In this document: positions 38,547 through 47,662 of the stretch, piece after piece
Position numbering within the stretch: the first letter of the stretch is position 1
How the letters are laid out: each line of letters starts with the position of its first letter
Origin: Synechococcus sp. SynAce01
Lineage (GTDB): Bacteria; Cyanobacteriota; Cyanobacteriia; PCC-6307; Cyanobiaceae
Length of the DNA stretch: 64,000 bases
Direction: 5' to 3'
Assembly: GCF_001885215.1 (NCBI RefSeq)
Contig: NZ_CP018091.1
Location: forward strand, 186,001-250,000
Made by a program: the position numbers and the translations under genes
Notes under the pieces: generated by a model
Told to the model about the DNA's origin: nothing
Seen by the model: only the letters and a program-made list of their open reading frames with translations
The model's database searches: none

Positions 38547-39413
38547 ATGAACACGACCAAGTACCTGCTTGCAAAATACATCCCCGACTTGCACCGGTTC
38601 GAGCCGCGCAACATCGGCGTCATCGTCTGGTCGCTACTCGGCATTGAGGCGCGTTTTCTTGCAGAGTACTCTGATCGCCCGGGAGAAGTGGATGGTCGCT
38701 CCATTCCCAGCTTCGTGACTTCCGCCAGTGCCTATCGGCAATGGATTCGCTATTGGCGGGATGCAGTCGTGGGAACGAGCATGCGACCTTTGGGCGGCGG
38801 TGACGTGGTGTCGTCAAGTTCTCCGGGCTTTATTGAGGTGTTGCAACAGACGGCGCGCGGCAATTTCGTCGTGGTGGATTCAGGTTCTGTGCTTGATGAC
38901 ATCAGCGAGGAGGAGCTACCGGCGGTGGCGGATCAGCTTTTCGCGCAACTTATCGAGGCGAACACCGCTGAGGAACCACGCGATATTGGGTTCGACGAAT
39001 TGTGTGATTCACTGATGACTCTAACTCAACTCAAGGATCATCGCAACTTCTACGATAGGTATCCTGTGAGGTGCACCGTCCGTGGCGTTGATGAGGAGTT
39101 TTTCTTCAGCCACGCCATTGCCAACGGTACGCTTGAACGAGCTTATCAACGCTTTCCGATTCCCAAACGAAAGTCTCAGATCCAGAAGAATAGGGACTCA
39201 ACGGCTTGGATGCTTGAGAGCATATTGAATGCCAAACTTATTACTTCCGATCACACAGTGTTGTTGGTGAATGCGACGCCTGAGCAGCTTTCGCAAGCCG
39301 AAGTGGACAAATCGATCCGTTTACTTGGCTCCATGTCGCGGGTCGTGAATATCCTTGATGAGGCAGAGGCCTTGGCAGAGTTTGGTGCCGCTGCTCAATT
39401 GCCTGCACACTAA
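38547..39413 (+). CDS. DUF3037 family protein, partner of the HipA-like kinase
   Basis: 288 residues from the ATG at 38547 overlapping the kinase stop. N-terminal TTKYLLAKYIPDLHRFEPRN matches DUF3037 proteins, which often follow HipA-like kinase genes and are thought to act as their partner. Intact frame, but its upstream partner is disrupted by the IS element, so it may now be an orphan with reduced expression. Confidence 0.68.
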   Translation: MNTTKYLLAKYIPDLHRFEPRNIGVIVWSLLGIEARFLAEYSDRPGEVDGRSIPSFVTSASAYRQWIRYWRDAVVGTSMRPLGGGDVVSSSSPGFIEVLQQTARGNFVVVDSGSVLDDISEEELPAVADQLFAQLIEANTAEEPRDIGFDELCDSLMTLTQLKDHRNFYDRYPVRCTVRGVDEEFFFSHAIANGTLERAYQRFPIPKRKSQIQKNRDSTAWMLESILNAKLITSDHTVLLVNATPEQLSQAEVDKSIRLLGSMSRVVNILDEAEALAEFGAAAQLPAH

Positions 39414-39445
39414 ACAATTCCTCCATTGTTATCCCCGGCCCACAT

Positions 39446-39929
39446 TTGGCAGTACAGGAAGCCATCCCCACCCCAGACGACGTTTTTGGCCCTATTCCCC
39501 GAATTTCGGTGCCGAGCTCCCCGAATTTGGGCTCCAGCTCCCCGAATTTGAGTGCCAGCTCCTCGAATTTGACCGAGCAGCGCGACCTTGAGGATTGCTT
39601 GGTGTCAGGCCAGCTGCCATTTCCTATGGTGGATGATCTGGCGCCGCTCTCAGAGGCTTTGCGCTCCCGTTTGGAAGCAATGGCATTAGAGCCCCGAACC
39701 AAGAGAAAGGTGGATCGCCAGGTGCTGATCGATGTCGTCCTGGACCTTTGCGAAGGACGGTTCATCACCCTCCGCTGACTGGCAGAACTGGTGAATCGGA
39801 AGCCCGACACCCTCCGGGATCAGTACCTCAAGGTGCTCGTCCGCCAGCGGGAACTGAGCCTTGCGTTCCCGAAAACGCCCAACCATGAACGGCAGGCGTA
39901 CACCGCCGTCAAGGTGTCCAACCCATGAC
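39446..39929 (+). pseudogene. C-terminal relic of an AlbA_2/RecG-like ATP-binding protein
   Basis: A low-complexity segment (SSPNLGSSSPNLSASSSNLT) is followed by a helical region and a winged-helix tail (LAELVNRKPDTLRDQYLKVL, then LAFPKTPNHERQAY) typical of the C-terminus of AAA_4/AlbA_2 domain proteins. An in-frame TGA at 39776-39778 breaks it, and the N-terminal ATP-binding part is absent. Relic. Confidence 0.7.
39496..39573 (+). repeat. about four imperfect 21-bp tandem repeats
   Basis: Units of the form agctccCCGAATTTGggctcc repeat with small changes and encode SSPNL-type peptides. Such serine/asparagine repeats are common in the linker of this protein family. Confidence 0.7.
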
Positions 39930-40584
39930 CACCACCCGCCCTTTCGCCTTGCGCTTGTTCGTGCCCTCTGGCCTGCCGGAAGGGATGCGAATCGTGGAGA
40001 GGACGAACTGGAGCGGCATCGGCTACGTGATCCCTCGCTCCCAGCTCAAGGAGTTCACCCAGAGGCCTGAGGCCGGTCGTCCTGGCGTGTACAGGTGTAC
40101 ATGTTGACGGCGGCCCTGAGGACGGCGGCGTCGACATCGCCTACATCGGGGAGGCGGACCCCCTCGCGTGGCGCCTGGAGCAGCACCAGGCCAAGGAGTT
40201 ATGGACTACCGCCTACGCCTTCACCTTCAAGGACGGCCACCTGAACAAGGCCCACGCCCAGCGCCTGGAGACCCTGCTGATCGGCCTGGGTTCACCGTCC
40301 TCAAGGGGGCCAGGGGGCGCCGGGACTTCACCGCCAGCGCCCCCAACGCACTGATGCGCACGCGGTAGCAACTCATCCGGCAAGGCGTCCACGCCAGGCA
40401 GGACAACCAGGTGGCACTGCTCCAGGACTACGAGTTCAAGTCGCCGTCCCAGGCGGCGGCTCTATTGCTCGCCCGCAGTGCCAACGGCCGGCTTGAGTGG
40501 AAGGATGCCGCGTGGATCACCCTCAAGGAGCACCAGGAGCGAGCGGCGGCGGTCTCCGAGTTGGTTGAGACATACAGGCCCTAA
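39925..40584 (+). pseudogene. GIY-YIG nuclease/DUF4357 protein relic
   Basis: Starts ATG at 39925 with LFVPSGLPEGMRIVERTNWS as in GIY-YIG/DUF4357 proteins, reaches GRPGVY and hits a stop at about 40105. Another frame continues with DIAYIGEADPLAWRLEQHQA and LNKAHAQRLETLLIG, then breaks again. The final part has the DUF4357 domain (SPSQAAALLLARSANGRLEW). At least two frameshifts; non-functional. It follows directly on the AlbA_2 relic, so a whole defence-type module has decayed here. Confidence 0.7.
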
Positions 40585-40591
40585 TTCCCGC

Positions 40592-41017
40592 TCAGGAACG
40601 TGCCGGTACAAACAGACGTGGCGCGAGATTGAGCTGGCGACTGCGCCGAACGAAACCGCGATCATCAAACGACGCCATCGCCTCGCAGCTGCGGCAGCTG
40701 GCATGGTGCAGGGCATCGGCGAAGTCGAGCCCATTGCCCACCCCGGCCACGGCCTGCTCCAGGGCTGGCCGGTCTTCTGCCGTGAGGCCGGGATGGGCCA
40801 GCAAGTGGTCGAACACCTGCAGCACCTTCTCCACCGGGAAGCCGTAGTAGCCACGCAGCACCCACTCCAGTTCCAGGGCCACGGTTTTGGCCAGGAACAG
40901 CGGCTGGCCGGATTCGATCAGATCGCGGGCAGCCCGGTGCTGGCGTTCCGTGGCCGCACCGGCATCGTCCTCCGCTACGAAGTAGCGGGCCAGCACATTG
41001 GTGTCCACGCCAATCAC
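40592..41017 (-). CDS. PIN-domain toxin (VapC-type)
   Basis: 141 residues from GTG at 41017. PIN motifs: DTNVLARYF with the first aspartate, KTVALELEWVL with the glutamate, FADALHHA with the third acidic residue and a final SFDDRGF. RNase toxin of a VapBC pair. Its start overlaps the AbrB-type antitoxin stop (GTGA), so the pair is coupled. Intact. Confidence 0.87.
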   Translation of the reverse strand: MIGVDTNVLARYFVAEDDAGAATERQHRAARDLIESGQPLFLAKTVALELEWVLRGYYGFPVEKVLQVFDHLLAHPGLTAEDRPALEQAVAGVGNGLDFADALHHASCRSCEAMASFDDRGFVRRSRQLNLAPRLFVPARS

Positions 41018-41268
41018 GGGCGCAGCAGGCTCGCGGGGTCAAAGTCAGCCGGCACGGCTGGCCGGCTGGTCTTCAGCAATCCGAACCCGCTCTCAGGCAG
41101 TGGCTGCTCCGGCTTCCAGGGGCGCAGCTCGATGTGATCCCCCACTAACGCGAAACGCACGCGGCTGCCCCTGGCCAGCCCGAACTGCTGACGCAACGCC
41201 TTGGGGATGGTGACCTGCCCCTTGCTGGTGATCGAGCTGGTGGCGGCATCGGCAGAGTCCATCGACAC
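41014..41268 (-). CDS. AbrB/MazE-like antitoxin (VapB-type)
   Basis: 84 residues. SpoVT/AbrB swapped-hairpin domain: SITSKGQVTIPKALRQQFGL and GSRVRFALVGDHIELRP. C-terminal tail should wrap the PIN toxin. Overlaps the toxin by 4 bp. Binds its own promoter in related systems. Confidence 0.87.
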   Translation of the reverse strand: MSMDSADAATSSITSKGQVTIPKALRQQFGLARGSRVRFALVGDHIELRPWKPEQPLPESGFGLLKTSRPAVPADFDPASLLRP

Positions 41269-41350
41269 TCGCTCCTGGGCTGGGTATTACCTGGTAAGGA
41301 TAGGTGTGGGACGCTCCCATGGGCATGCCTGCCTCGTTCAGCCACGAGCA

Positions 41351-41431
41351 GGGTCATCTGTCTTTTGGAGCTCACCCCATCGTCCGCAGGATGTCCTTCA
41401 TCAGCAGCACCAGGTGCAATGGGTCGGTGGG
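41351..41431. repeat. about 82-bp direct repeat, copy 1 (partner 42852-42933)
   Basis: This segment, covering the last codons and 3' flank of the GNAT toxin gene, is repeated with roughly 85% identity at 42852-42933. Shared runs include gggtcatctgtc, ttcatcagcag and ccaggtgcaa. Confidence 0.75.
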
Positions 41432-41890
41432 GGAGGGCTCGAATTCCGGGATGAGATGCAGATAGAATGCTCGCGCCGATGTGCTCTCGGCATGGACGAG
41501 CAATCCCCGGCAACCAACTTCTGAGCCGATCTGTGCCGTGCGGCCGATCACATCCGCCAGCAGAGCGGCACCGAGGCCCCGACCTTCATGGTGAAGGTCA
41601 ACCCCCAGGCGAGCCAGCAGGGCAACGGGCTGGGGATAGCGGCCGGCGCCCTTTTGAAGCCGCAGCGGAGCCTGCGCCGGAGTGATGCTGGCCATGCACC
41701 AGGCGTAGTAGGCCACCACATCAATGCTGCCCGCTTCGGTGACCACGAACACCCTGCTGGTGCCGCCAGGGGCATGGGCCTGGCGGGCATGCTTTCGCAA
41801 CCAGATCGTCTGCTCCTCGGACCGGCATTCGAAACCGTCGAGGCGATCGGCGGAGGCCAGCAGCCGGGGCGACTTGTAGCCGGCGCTCAC
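41372..41890 (-). CDS. GNAT acetyltransferase toxin (TacT/AtaT-like)
   Basis: 172 residues from GTG at 41890. GNAT fold with acetyl-CoA loop around HHEGRGLGAALLADVIGR, plus FVVTEAGSIDVVAYYAW and SARAFYLHLIPEFEPS near the end. Paired with a DUF1778 antitoxin, this type acetylates aminoacyl-tRNA to stop translation. Start overlaps the antitoxin stop (GTGA). Intact. Confidence 0.86.
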   Translation of the reverse strand: MSAGYKSPRLLASADRLDGFECRSEEQTIWLRKHARQAHAPGGTSRVFVVTEAGSIDVVAYYAWCMASITPAQAPLRLQKGAGRYPQPVALLARLGVDLHHEGRGLGAALLADVIGRTAQIGSEVGCRGLLVHAESTSARAFYLHLIPEFEPSPTDPLHLVLLMKDILRTMG

Positions 41891-42171
41891 TCCTGAAACG
41901 GTGAGGGCCGATCCATCAGCGCACGCAGACCCTTCAGCGAACGGGCCGGCCGTTGGTTGGCGTGCTCCCAGGCGTCGAGCGCCTCGGGGTCGAGGCGGAA
42001 TCCGTCGCGGTCGGCCAGCACCTGCTGGGCGGCCAGGCGGAGATGGGTGATCACGAACCGGGTGAGATCGGTGCCGGAAGCGGTGACAGCCCGATCAATC
42101 AGTTGGCGATCCTCGGCTGTGGCCCGTACTTCGATGCGTCGATTGCGGGAACGGGTGCTGGCGGGGTCCAA
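41887..42171 (-). CDS. DUF1778 antitoxin
   Basis: 94 residues. Ribbon-helix-helix N-terminus (RRIEVRATAEDRQLIDRAV) and the DUF1778 helix SGTDLTRFVITHLRLAAQQV, with a C-terminal toxin-binding tail ending in RALMDRPSPFQE. Coupled to the GNAT toxin downstream. Likely autorepressor. Confidence 0.87.
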   Translation of the reverse strand: MDPASTRSRNRRIEVRATAEDRQLIDRAVTASGTDLTRFVITHLRLAAQQVLADRDGFRLDPEALDAWEHANQRPARSLKGLRALMDRPSPFQE

Positions 42172-42267
42172 AGGCCTGCCTCGGTGTCCGGCAATTGTAC
42201 GGCCACCAAGATCCTTGGCCCGCCTAGGCTGATGACATCAGGCACACAGCCTCCCTAGGCTTGCCTG

Positions 42268-42786
42268 ATGAAGCCCTTCGCGTGGAGCCCTGAGAAAAAT
42301 GCTCAACTCCTGGCCGAGCGGCAGCTGTGCTTCGAAGCAGTGGTGGTGGCGATTGAGGCGGGCGATCTGCTCGACGTGTTGGAGCACCCCAACCAGCAGC
42401 GCTATCCAGGGCAGCGCATCCTCGTGGTGCGGCTCCATGGCTACGTCCACCTGGTGCCGATGATCGAAACCGAAGAGCATCTGTTAGCGAGAACGATCAT
42501 CCCCTCCCCGCCTGAACTGGAGCCTGCAGAGCAGCAGCTTCTCACTGAATTCGAGGCCGGTGAACTGCGCAGTGTGGCCACGCCGGCTCTTCTCAGTCAG
42601 CTCCAGGAAGCAGCGAAGACAACGGGCCAGAAAGACCAGCGGATCAACATCCGTCTTTCCAGCGGTGACCTCCAGGCCCTCCGCACCCGTGCCATGCAGG
42701 AAGGCATTCCTTATCAAACGCTGATCAGCAGCGTGCTGCACAAGTACGTGAGCGGCACGTTGCAGGAGCGCACCACGGTGAGCTGA
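42268..42786 (+). CDS. BrnT-type toxin fused to CopG/BrnA-type antitoxin
   Basis: 172 residues. Residues 1-80 match a BrnT/BrnT-like toxin (FAWSPEKNAQLLAERQLCFE, LLDVLEHPNQQRYPGQRI, ending in LARTIIPS). Residues 85-172 match the antitoxin usually encoded by the next gene (AEQQLLTEFEAGELRSVATP, INIRLSSGDLQALRTRA, IPYQTLISSVLHKYVSG). The toxin's normal SRKATxxY tail and the antitoxin start are lost and the two are joined in one frame. Either a self-neutralised relic or a true fused regulator. Confidence 0.8.
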   Translation: MKPFAWSPEKNAQLLAERQLCFEAVVVAIEAGDLLDVLEHPNQQRYPGQRILVVRLHGYVHLVPMIETEEHLLARTIIPSPPELEPAEQQLLTEFEAGELRSVATPALLSQLQEAAKTTGQKDQRINIRLSSGDLQALRTRAMQEGIPYQTLISSVLHKYVSGTLQERTTVS

Positions 42787-42851
42787 TGGCGATGCGTGAA
42801 GCCGCCAGCAACTCGAATCTCCCGGGACTGCCCCGTGCCAGCGACGGCCAT

Positions 42852-42933
42852 GGGTCATCTGTCCTGCGGGAGCTCACCGCAAGGTCGGAAGGATGACCTT
42901 CATCAGCAGCGCCAGGTGCAACGGGTCGGTGGG
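42852..42933 (-). pseudogene. GNAT toxin 3' end fragment (repeat copy 2)
   Basis: Read on the minus strand this encodes the end of a GNAT toxin (DPLHLALLMKVILPTLR) like that at 41372 (DPLHLVLLMKDILRTMG). The rest of that gene is missing. It marks a former second GNAT module or a recombination scar. Confidence 0.65.
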
Positions 42934-43006
42934 ACTGACAGCAGGTCTGACAGTCGTTCAGGAACCGCTTAGCCTCTGGCTGGCAAGCAAACGAGTTGCC
43001 GGGACG

Positions 43007-43357
43007 ATGCTGAGCAAGGACCTCACCGGCAAGCCTTGGGCGGTGACCCCCGAGAAGATCGCGGAGGCCGTGCGCCGGTTGGTTGCCGCAGCCGCACCCA
43101 CGCGCCTGATCGCCTTTGGTTCCGCTGCCGCAGGGGATCTCAGCGTTGCCAACGTCCTTGACCTTCTGGTGGTGGAAGCCCAGGTGGCCGACCGCTACCA
43201 GGAAATGCTGCGCCTGCGCCGTGTCCTGCGCGGGCTGTTGATGCCGATCGACCTGATCGTGACGAGCCAGGCCCTCTACGACTCCCGCGCCCAGGTGCCA
43301 GGCACTGTGGAGTTCGCGGCTCGCACACAAGGCCGGGTGCTGTATGCGGGCGATTGA
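43007..43357 (+). CDS. MNT-like nucleotidyltransferase antitoxin, catalytic site altered
   Basis: 116 residues from the ATG at 43007. Nucleotidyltransferase (Pol beta-like minimal) pattern LIAFGSAAAGDLSVANVLDLLVV: the GS motif is present, but the usual first aspartate of D-x-D (for example SDLDLLVV) is valine here. The arginine often found after GS is also missing. No HEPN partner gene is adjacent. Probably an orphan, catalytically dead remnant of an MNT/HEPN module. Confidence 0.7.
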   Translation: MLSKDLTGKPWAVTPEKIAEAVRRLVAAAAPTRLIAFGSAAAGDLSVANVLDLLVVEAQVADRYQEMLRLRRVLRGLLMPIDLIVTSQALYDSRAQVPGTVEFAARTQGRVLYAGD

Positions 43358-43432
43358 GCAGGCCACTTGCATGGTGCCACAAACAACCGTTGCAGAATCT
43401 GCAACAGTTCACTCCGGAAGCTGGCTGAACTC

Positions 43433-44482
43433 ATGAGCGACGAAGTCTTGCCCGATTCCGAACTCATCCTCTACCAGACAGAAGATGGCCGCACACGCAT
43501 CCAATGTCGATTAGAAGATGAAACCCTGTGGCTGACCCAGGCACAGATGGCCGAGCTGTTTGAAACAACTCCCCAGAACGTGACCCTGCATTTGAAAAGC
43601 ATCTTTTCTGAGGGTGAGCTGGTCGAATCGGCAACTTGTAAGAACTACTTACAGGTTCGTTTGGAGGGTGGGCGCGAAGTCTCGCGCAAGCTTCGCCATT
43701 ATCGGCTTGAAGCGGTTTTGGCGGTCGGTTTCCGCGTGCGCAGCCATCGAGGCACTCAGTTCCGCCAGTGGGCCATTGGCTGCTTAAACGAGTATCTGGT
43801 GAAAGGCTTCACCATTGACGACGAGCGGCTGAAGAATCCCCCAGGAAAGGGTCAGAGAGACTATTTTGACGAGCTTCTCGATCGCATCCGCGACATCCGC
43901 TCGTCGGAACGTCGCTTCTATCAGAAGGTACTGGATATCTACGCAACGAGTGTGGACTACACGCCGGATGCGGAAACCACCCAGCAGTTCTTCGCCACTG
44001 TGCAGAACAAGATGCATTGGGCGGCCCATGGCCATACAGCCGCTGAGGTCATCGCCGAGCGGGTGGACGCGACAAAGCCATTCATGGGCTTGCAGACCAC
44101 ACGACCCAGCGGCATCGTGCGCAAAGGTGACATATCTGTCGCCAAGAACTACCTCTCCGCAGATGAACTTCAGGTCTTGAACCGTATCGTTAGCCTCTAC
44201 ATCGAATATGCGGAGCTCCAGGCGTTGGAGCGCAGGCCGATGACGATGCGAGACTGGATCAAGAAGCTGGATGAGTTTCTGGCCATCTCCGGACGTGATG
44301 TACTGGACAATGCAGGAAGCGTTTCTGCTGAGTCTGCCAGGAGGAAAGCTGAGTTGGAATATGGCCGCTATCGGGCGCTGCTCGATGCGCAACCTCAGCC
44401 TATCGATGTGGAGTTTGAGAAGGCTGCCAAAGACTTGAAGAACTTACCGACGCCGAAGAAGCCCAAACCGCCGAAGCCATGA
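43433..44482 (+). CDS. rhuM: RhuM family protein
   Basis: 349 residues from the ATG at 43433. N-terminal helix-turn-helix ([20 protein letters not shown]) with the RhuM/Fic-linked pattern [20 protein letters not shown], then [20 protein letters not shown] and the C-terminal part ([17 protein letters not shown]). RhuM genes often sit inside type I restriction loci, as here between hsdS and hsdR. Its stop overlaps the hsdR start (ATGA), so expression is tied to hsdR. Function is still unclear; a DNA-binding toxin or regulator is inferred. Confidence 0.87.
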   Translation: MSDEVLPDSELILYQTEDGRTRIQCRLEDETLWLTQAQMAELFETTPQNVTLHLKSIFSEGELVESATCKNYLQVRLEGGREVSRKLRHYRLEAVLAVGFRVRSHRGTQFRQWAIGCLNEYLVKGFTIDDERLKNPPGKGQRDYFDELLDRIRDIRSSERRFYQKVLDIYATSVDYTPDAETTQQFFATVQNKMHWAAHGHTAAEVIAERVDATKPFMGLQTTRPSGIVRKGDISVAKNYLSADELQVLNRIVSLYIEYAELQALERRPMTMRDWIKKLDEFLAISGRDVLDNAGSVSAESARRKAELEYGRYRALLDAQPQPIDVEFEKAAKDLKNLPTPKKPKPPKP

Positions 44483-47400
44483 CCCTCACCGAAGCCCTCA
44501 TCGAAGAGGCGGCCCTTGGCTGGTTCCAGGAGCTGGGCTATGTGGTGCGCCATGGCCCTGATCTCGCCCCCGGCGAACCGGCGGCGGAGCGGCAGTCGTT
44601 CGGCGATGTGGTGCTGGTGGGCCGGCTGCGCGAAGCTACTCGCCGGCTCAACCCAGCCATCCCCGATGACGCCCGTGAGGAAGCCCTGCGCAAGCTGTTG
44701 CGCCTGGCCACCCCGTCGCTGGTACAGACCAACAGCGCCTTCCACCGCCTGCTGCGTGAGGGCGTACCGGTGGAGTATCCCCGCCCCGATGGCAGCATCG
44801 CCGGCGACCATGTACGGCTGGTCGACTTCGCCGACGCCAGTGCCAACGACTGGCTGGTGGTGAACCAGTTCAGCGTCAGCGACGGCCAACACAACCGCCG
44901 GCCCGACCTGGTCGTGTTCCTCAACGGCCTGCCCCTGGGCCTGATTGAGCTCAAGAACGCCGCCGTTGAAGGCGCCACCATCTGGAGCGCCTACGCCCAG
45001 CTGCAGACCTACAAAGCTGAGATTCCTTCGCTGCTTCAGTACAACGCCGCCCTGGTGGTGAGCGATGGGCTGCAGGCCCGCATCGGCTCGATCACCGCCA
45101 ACCAGGAGTGGTTCAAGCTGTGGCGCAGCATTGATGGCGAAACCGACGCCCCCGCCACAGCCCTGGAGCTGGAAACGCTGATCCGTGGTGTGTTCGAGCC
45201 GCAGCGGTTCCTCGATCTGCTGCAGCATTTCATCGTCTTTGAGGAAGACCCTGATTCGGGAGCCCTCCACAAGATCATTGCCGGCTACCACCAATTCCAC
45301 GCCGTGAATGCGGCCGTGCAGGAAACCGTGCGCGCCAGCGGCATGGGGCCCGCCGCCCGCAGCTTGGGCGGCAGGCCGGGCGACCGTCGCGCCGGCGTGG
45401 TGTGGCACACCCAGGGCAGCGGCAAGAGCTTTTCGATGCTCTTCTATGCCGCCCGCATCGTGCGCTATCCAGCGATGGCCAATCCCACCCTGGTGGTGCT
45501 CACCGATCGCAACGACCTCGATGATCAGCTCTTCGGGCAGTTCCAGCGCTGCGCCGACATCCTCGGGCAAACGCCGCTGCAGGCCGCCAATCGTGAGCAG
45601 TTGCGCGAGCTGCTCAACCGCGCCAGTGGCGGCGTGGTGTTCACCACCATCCAGAAGTTCATGCCCGAAAAGGGTGCGCCGATGCCCGAGCTCAGCGCCC
45701 GCCGCAACATCGTGGTGATCGCCGATGAAGCGCACCGCAGCCAGTATGGCTTCGGCGGCAAGGTGAATGAGAAGACCGGCGCGATGACCTACGGCTTCGC
45801 CAGCAACCTGCGCGATGCCCTGCCCAACGCCTCCTTTATCGGCTTCACAGGCACGCCGATCGAGCAGACCGACGCCAACACCCGCGCCGTGTTCGGCGAT
45901 TACATCTCCATCTACGACATCCAGCGCGCCGTGGCCGATCGGGCCACCGTGCCGATCTACTACGAGAGCCGCATCTCCAAGCTCTCCCTGAACGCCGCCG
46001 CGTTGCCTGGTCTTGATGCCGAATTCGAGGAAATCACCGAAGGCGAAGAGCAAACCAGCAAGGAAAAGCTGAAAACCAAGTGGGCCGCCCTCGAAGCCTT
46101 GGTTGGCGATCCCCAGCGCCTCGCCCTGGTGGCCGCCGATCTGGTGGCGCATGTGGAGAAACGCCTGGAGGCGATGGATGGCAAGGCGATGGTCGTCTGC
46201 ATGAGCCGCCGCATCTGCGTCGATCTCTACAACGCTTTGATTCAGCTGAGGCCCGAATGGGCGACTGACACCCTCAAGGTGGTGATGACCGGCAGCGCCG
46301 ATGACGGCCCCGACTGGCAGCCCCACATCCGCAGCAAGGAGGCCCGCCGCCAGCTGGCCAACCGCTTCAAGGATGCCAACGATTCCTTCAAGATCGTGAT
46401 CGTGCGTGACATGTGGCTCACGGGCTTCGATGCCCCCTGTCTGCACACCATGTATGCCGACAAGCCGATGCAGGGCCACGGGCTGATGCAGGCGATCGCC
46501 CGCGTCAACCGCGTCTTCCGCGACAAGCCCGGCGGTCTGGTGGTGGATTATCTCGGCCTCGCCGATCAGCTCAAGCGGGCCCTGGCCACCTACACAGAAA
46601 GCGGCGGCAAAGGCGACCCCACCTTCGACACCGCCGGCGCCATCGCCGTGATGCTCGAAAAACACGGCATCGCCTCGGATCTCCTGCACGGGTTTGACTG
46701 GTCGGCCTGGACCAGCGGCACCCCCACCGAGCGCCTGCAGCTCCTTCCCGCAGGCCAGGAGCACATCCTGTTTCAGGAGAACGGCAAGCAGCGCTGGCTG
46801 CAGGTGGTGGCCGAACTCTCCCGCGCCTTCGCCCTATGCTCCGCCAGCGACGAAGCCGCCGAGATCCGCGACGACGTGAGTTTCTTTCAGGCGTTGCAGG
46901 CTGCCCTCTCCAAGCAAACCAGCTCCACCAGCCGATCACCTGAGCAGATCGACGCCGCCATCCGCCAGCTGGTGAGTCAGGCGATCAGCACCGACGGCCA
47001 GGTGATCGACGTGTTCACCGCAGCCGGCCTGCCAAGGCCCGACATTTCGATCCTCAGCGATCAGTTCCTCGCCGAGGTGCGTGGCCTTAAGCATAAGAAT
47101 GTGGCCGCGGAGTTGCTGGAAAAACTACTCAAAGATGAGCTCAAAGTGCGCTCAAAACGCAACCTGGTACAGAGCCAGGTGTTCTCCGAGAAGCTCAAAA
47201 AAACCCTTAATGCTTACCACAACCGCGCCATCACCACCGCCGAGGTGATCGAGGAGCTCATCTCGCTCGCCAAAGAGCTCGATGCCGCCAGCAAACGCGG
47301 CGAAGACCTCGGCCTCTCCGACGACGAAGTCGCCTTCTACGACGCCCTCGCTGCCAACGACAGCGCCGTTGAAGCCATGGGTGACGCCAAGCTCAAACTG

Positions 47401-47595
47401 ATCGCCGCCGAACTCATCACCCAGGTGAAAAAGAGCGTGTCGATCGACTGGACCCTGCGCGAAAGTGCCCGCGCCAAGATCCGCGTGATGGTGAAACGCA
47501 TCCTCAACCGCTACGGCTACCCACCTGATCTACAGGACGCCGCTGTGCAAACCGTGCTGGCTCAGGCGGAGCTGTTGTGTTCGGCCTGGGTGTAA
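44479..47595 (+). CDS. hsdR: type I restriction-modification endonuclease subunit
   Basis: 1038 residues. N-terminal nuclease domain with [18 protein letters not shown] (PD-(D/E)xK core), motor Walker [16 protein letters not shown]-type box [28 protein letters not shown], and helicase motif VI-like [18 protein letters not shown]-terminal helical HsdM-contact region. Cleaves unmodified DNA after ATP-driven translocation. Frame intact, so the system is probably active. Confidence 0.94.
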   Translation: MTLTEALIEEAALGWFQELGYVVRHGPDLAPGEPAAERQSFGDVVLVGRLREATRRLNPAIPDDAREEALRKLLRLATPSLVQTNSAFHRLLREGVPVEYPRPDGSIAGDHVRLVDFADASANDWLVVNQFSVSDGQHNRRPDLVVFLNGLPLGLIELKNAAVEGATIWSAYAQLQTYKAEIPSLLQYNAALVVSDGLQARIGSITANQEWFKLWRSIDGETDAPATALELETLIRGVFEPQRFLDLLQHFIVFEEDPDSGALHKIIAGYHQFHAVNAAVQETVRASGMGPAARSLGGRPGDRRAGVVWHTQGSGKSFSMLFYAARIVRYPAMANPTLVVLTDRNDLDDQLFGQFQRCADILGQTPLQAANREQLRELLNRASGGVVFTTIQKFMPEKGAPMPELSARRNIVVIADEAHRSQYGFGGKVNEKTGAMTYGFASNLRDALPNASFIGFTGTPIEQTDANTRAVFGDYISIYDIQRAVADRATVPIYYESRISKLSLNAAALPGLDAEFEEITEGEEQTSKEKLKTKWAALEALVGDPQRLALVAADLVAHVEKRLEAMDGKAMVVCMSRRICVDLYNALIQLRPEWATDTLKVVMTGSADDGPDWQPHIRSKEARRQLANRFKDANDSFKIVIVRDMWLTGFDAPCLHTMYADKPMQGHGLMQAIARVNRVFRDKPGGLVVDYLGLADQLKRALATYTESGGKGDPTFDTAGAIAVMLEKHGIASDLLHGFDWSAWTSGTPTERLQLLPAGQEHILFQENGKQRWLQVVAELSRAFALCSASDEAAEIRDDVSFFQALQAALSKQTSSTSRSPEQIDAAIRQLVSQAISTDGQVIDVFTAAGLPRPDISILSDQFLAEVRGLKHKNVAAELLEKLLKDELKVRSKRNLVQSQVFSEKLKKTLNAYHNRAITTAEVIEELISLAKELDAASKRGEDLGLSDDEVAFYDALAANDSAVEAMGDAKLKLIAAELITQVKKSVSIDWTLRESARAKIRVMVKRILNRYGYPPDLQDAAVQTVLAQAELLCSAWV

Positions 47596-47662
47596 GTGGT
47601 TGCATTGCGGAGCTACCGTTGATCCAGCGCATCAACCACTCCCGCCCGATCCAAGTAGGCCC

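Larger units (their letters stand above)
36724..38550 (+). pseudogene. HipA-like kinase gene interrupted by an IS481-type element
   Basis: The 5' part (36724-37157) encodes a HipA-like kinase domain: ELICGELGRFLRLPVPPVG, catalytic-loop IANCDRHAENFSVDF and a metal-binding loop IFDHSHALLG. The frame is cut at 37157/37158 by a 1044-bp insertion, leaving a premature stop. After the insertion it resumes at 38202 (YAAGQGETRLTTLRDRLG) and ends at 38550, overlapping the DUF3037 gene start (ATGA). Removing the element and one copy of CTTAGG restores an uninterrupted frame of about 260 codons. Kinase genes of this kind are usually followed by DUF3037 genes. Confidence 0.85.

Noticed and set aside
39496-39573. 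21-bp repeats as a CRISPR array
   Set aside because: Contiguous units without unique spacers, coding SSPNL peptides of a known linker type.
44395-46764. 789-codon minus-strand frame
   Set aside because: Antisense shadow of hsdR; repetitive His/Gly/Ala composition, no recognisable domain, caused by high GC.
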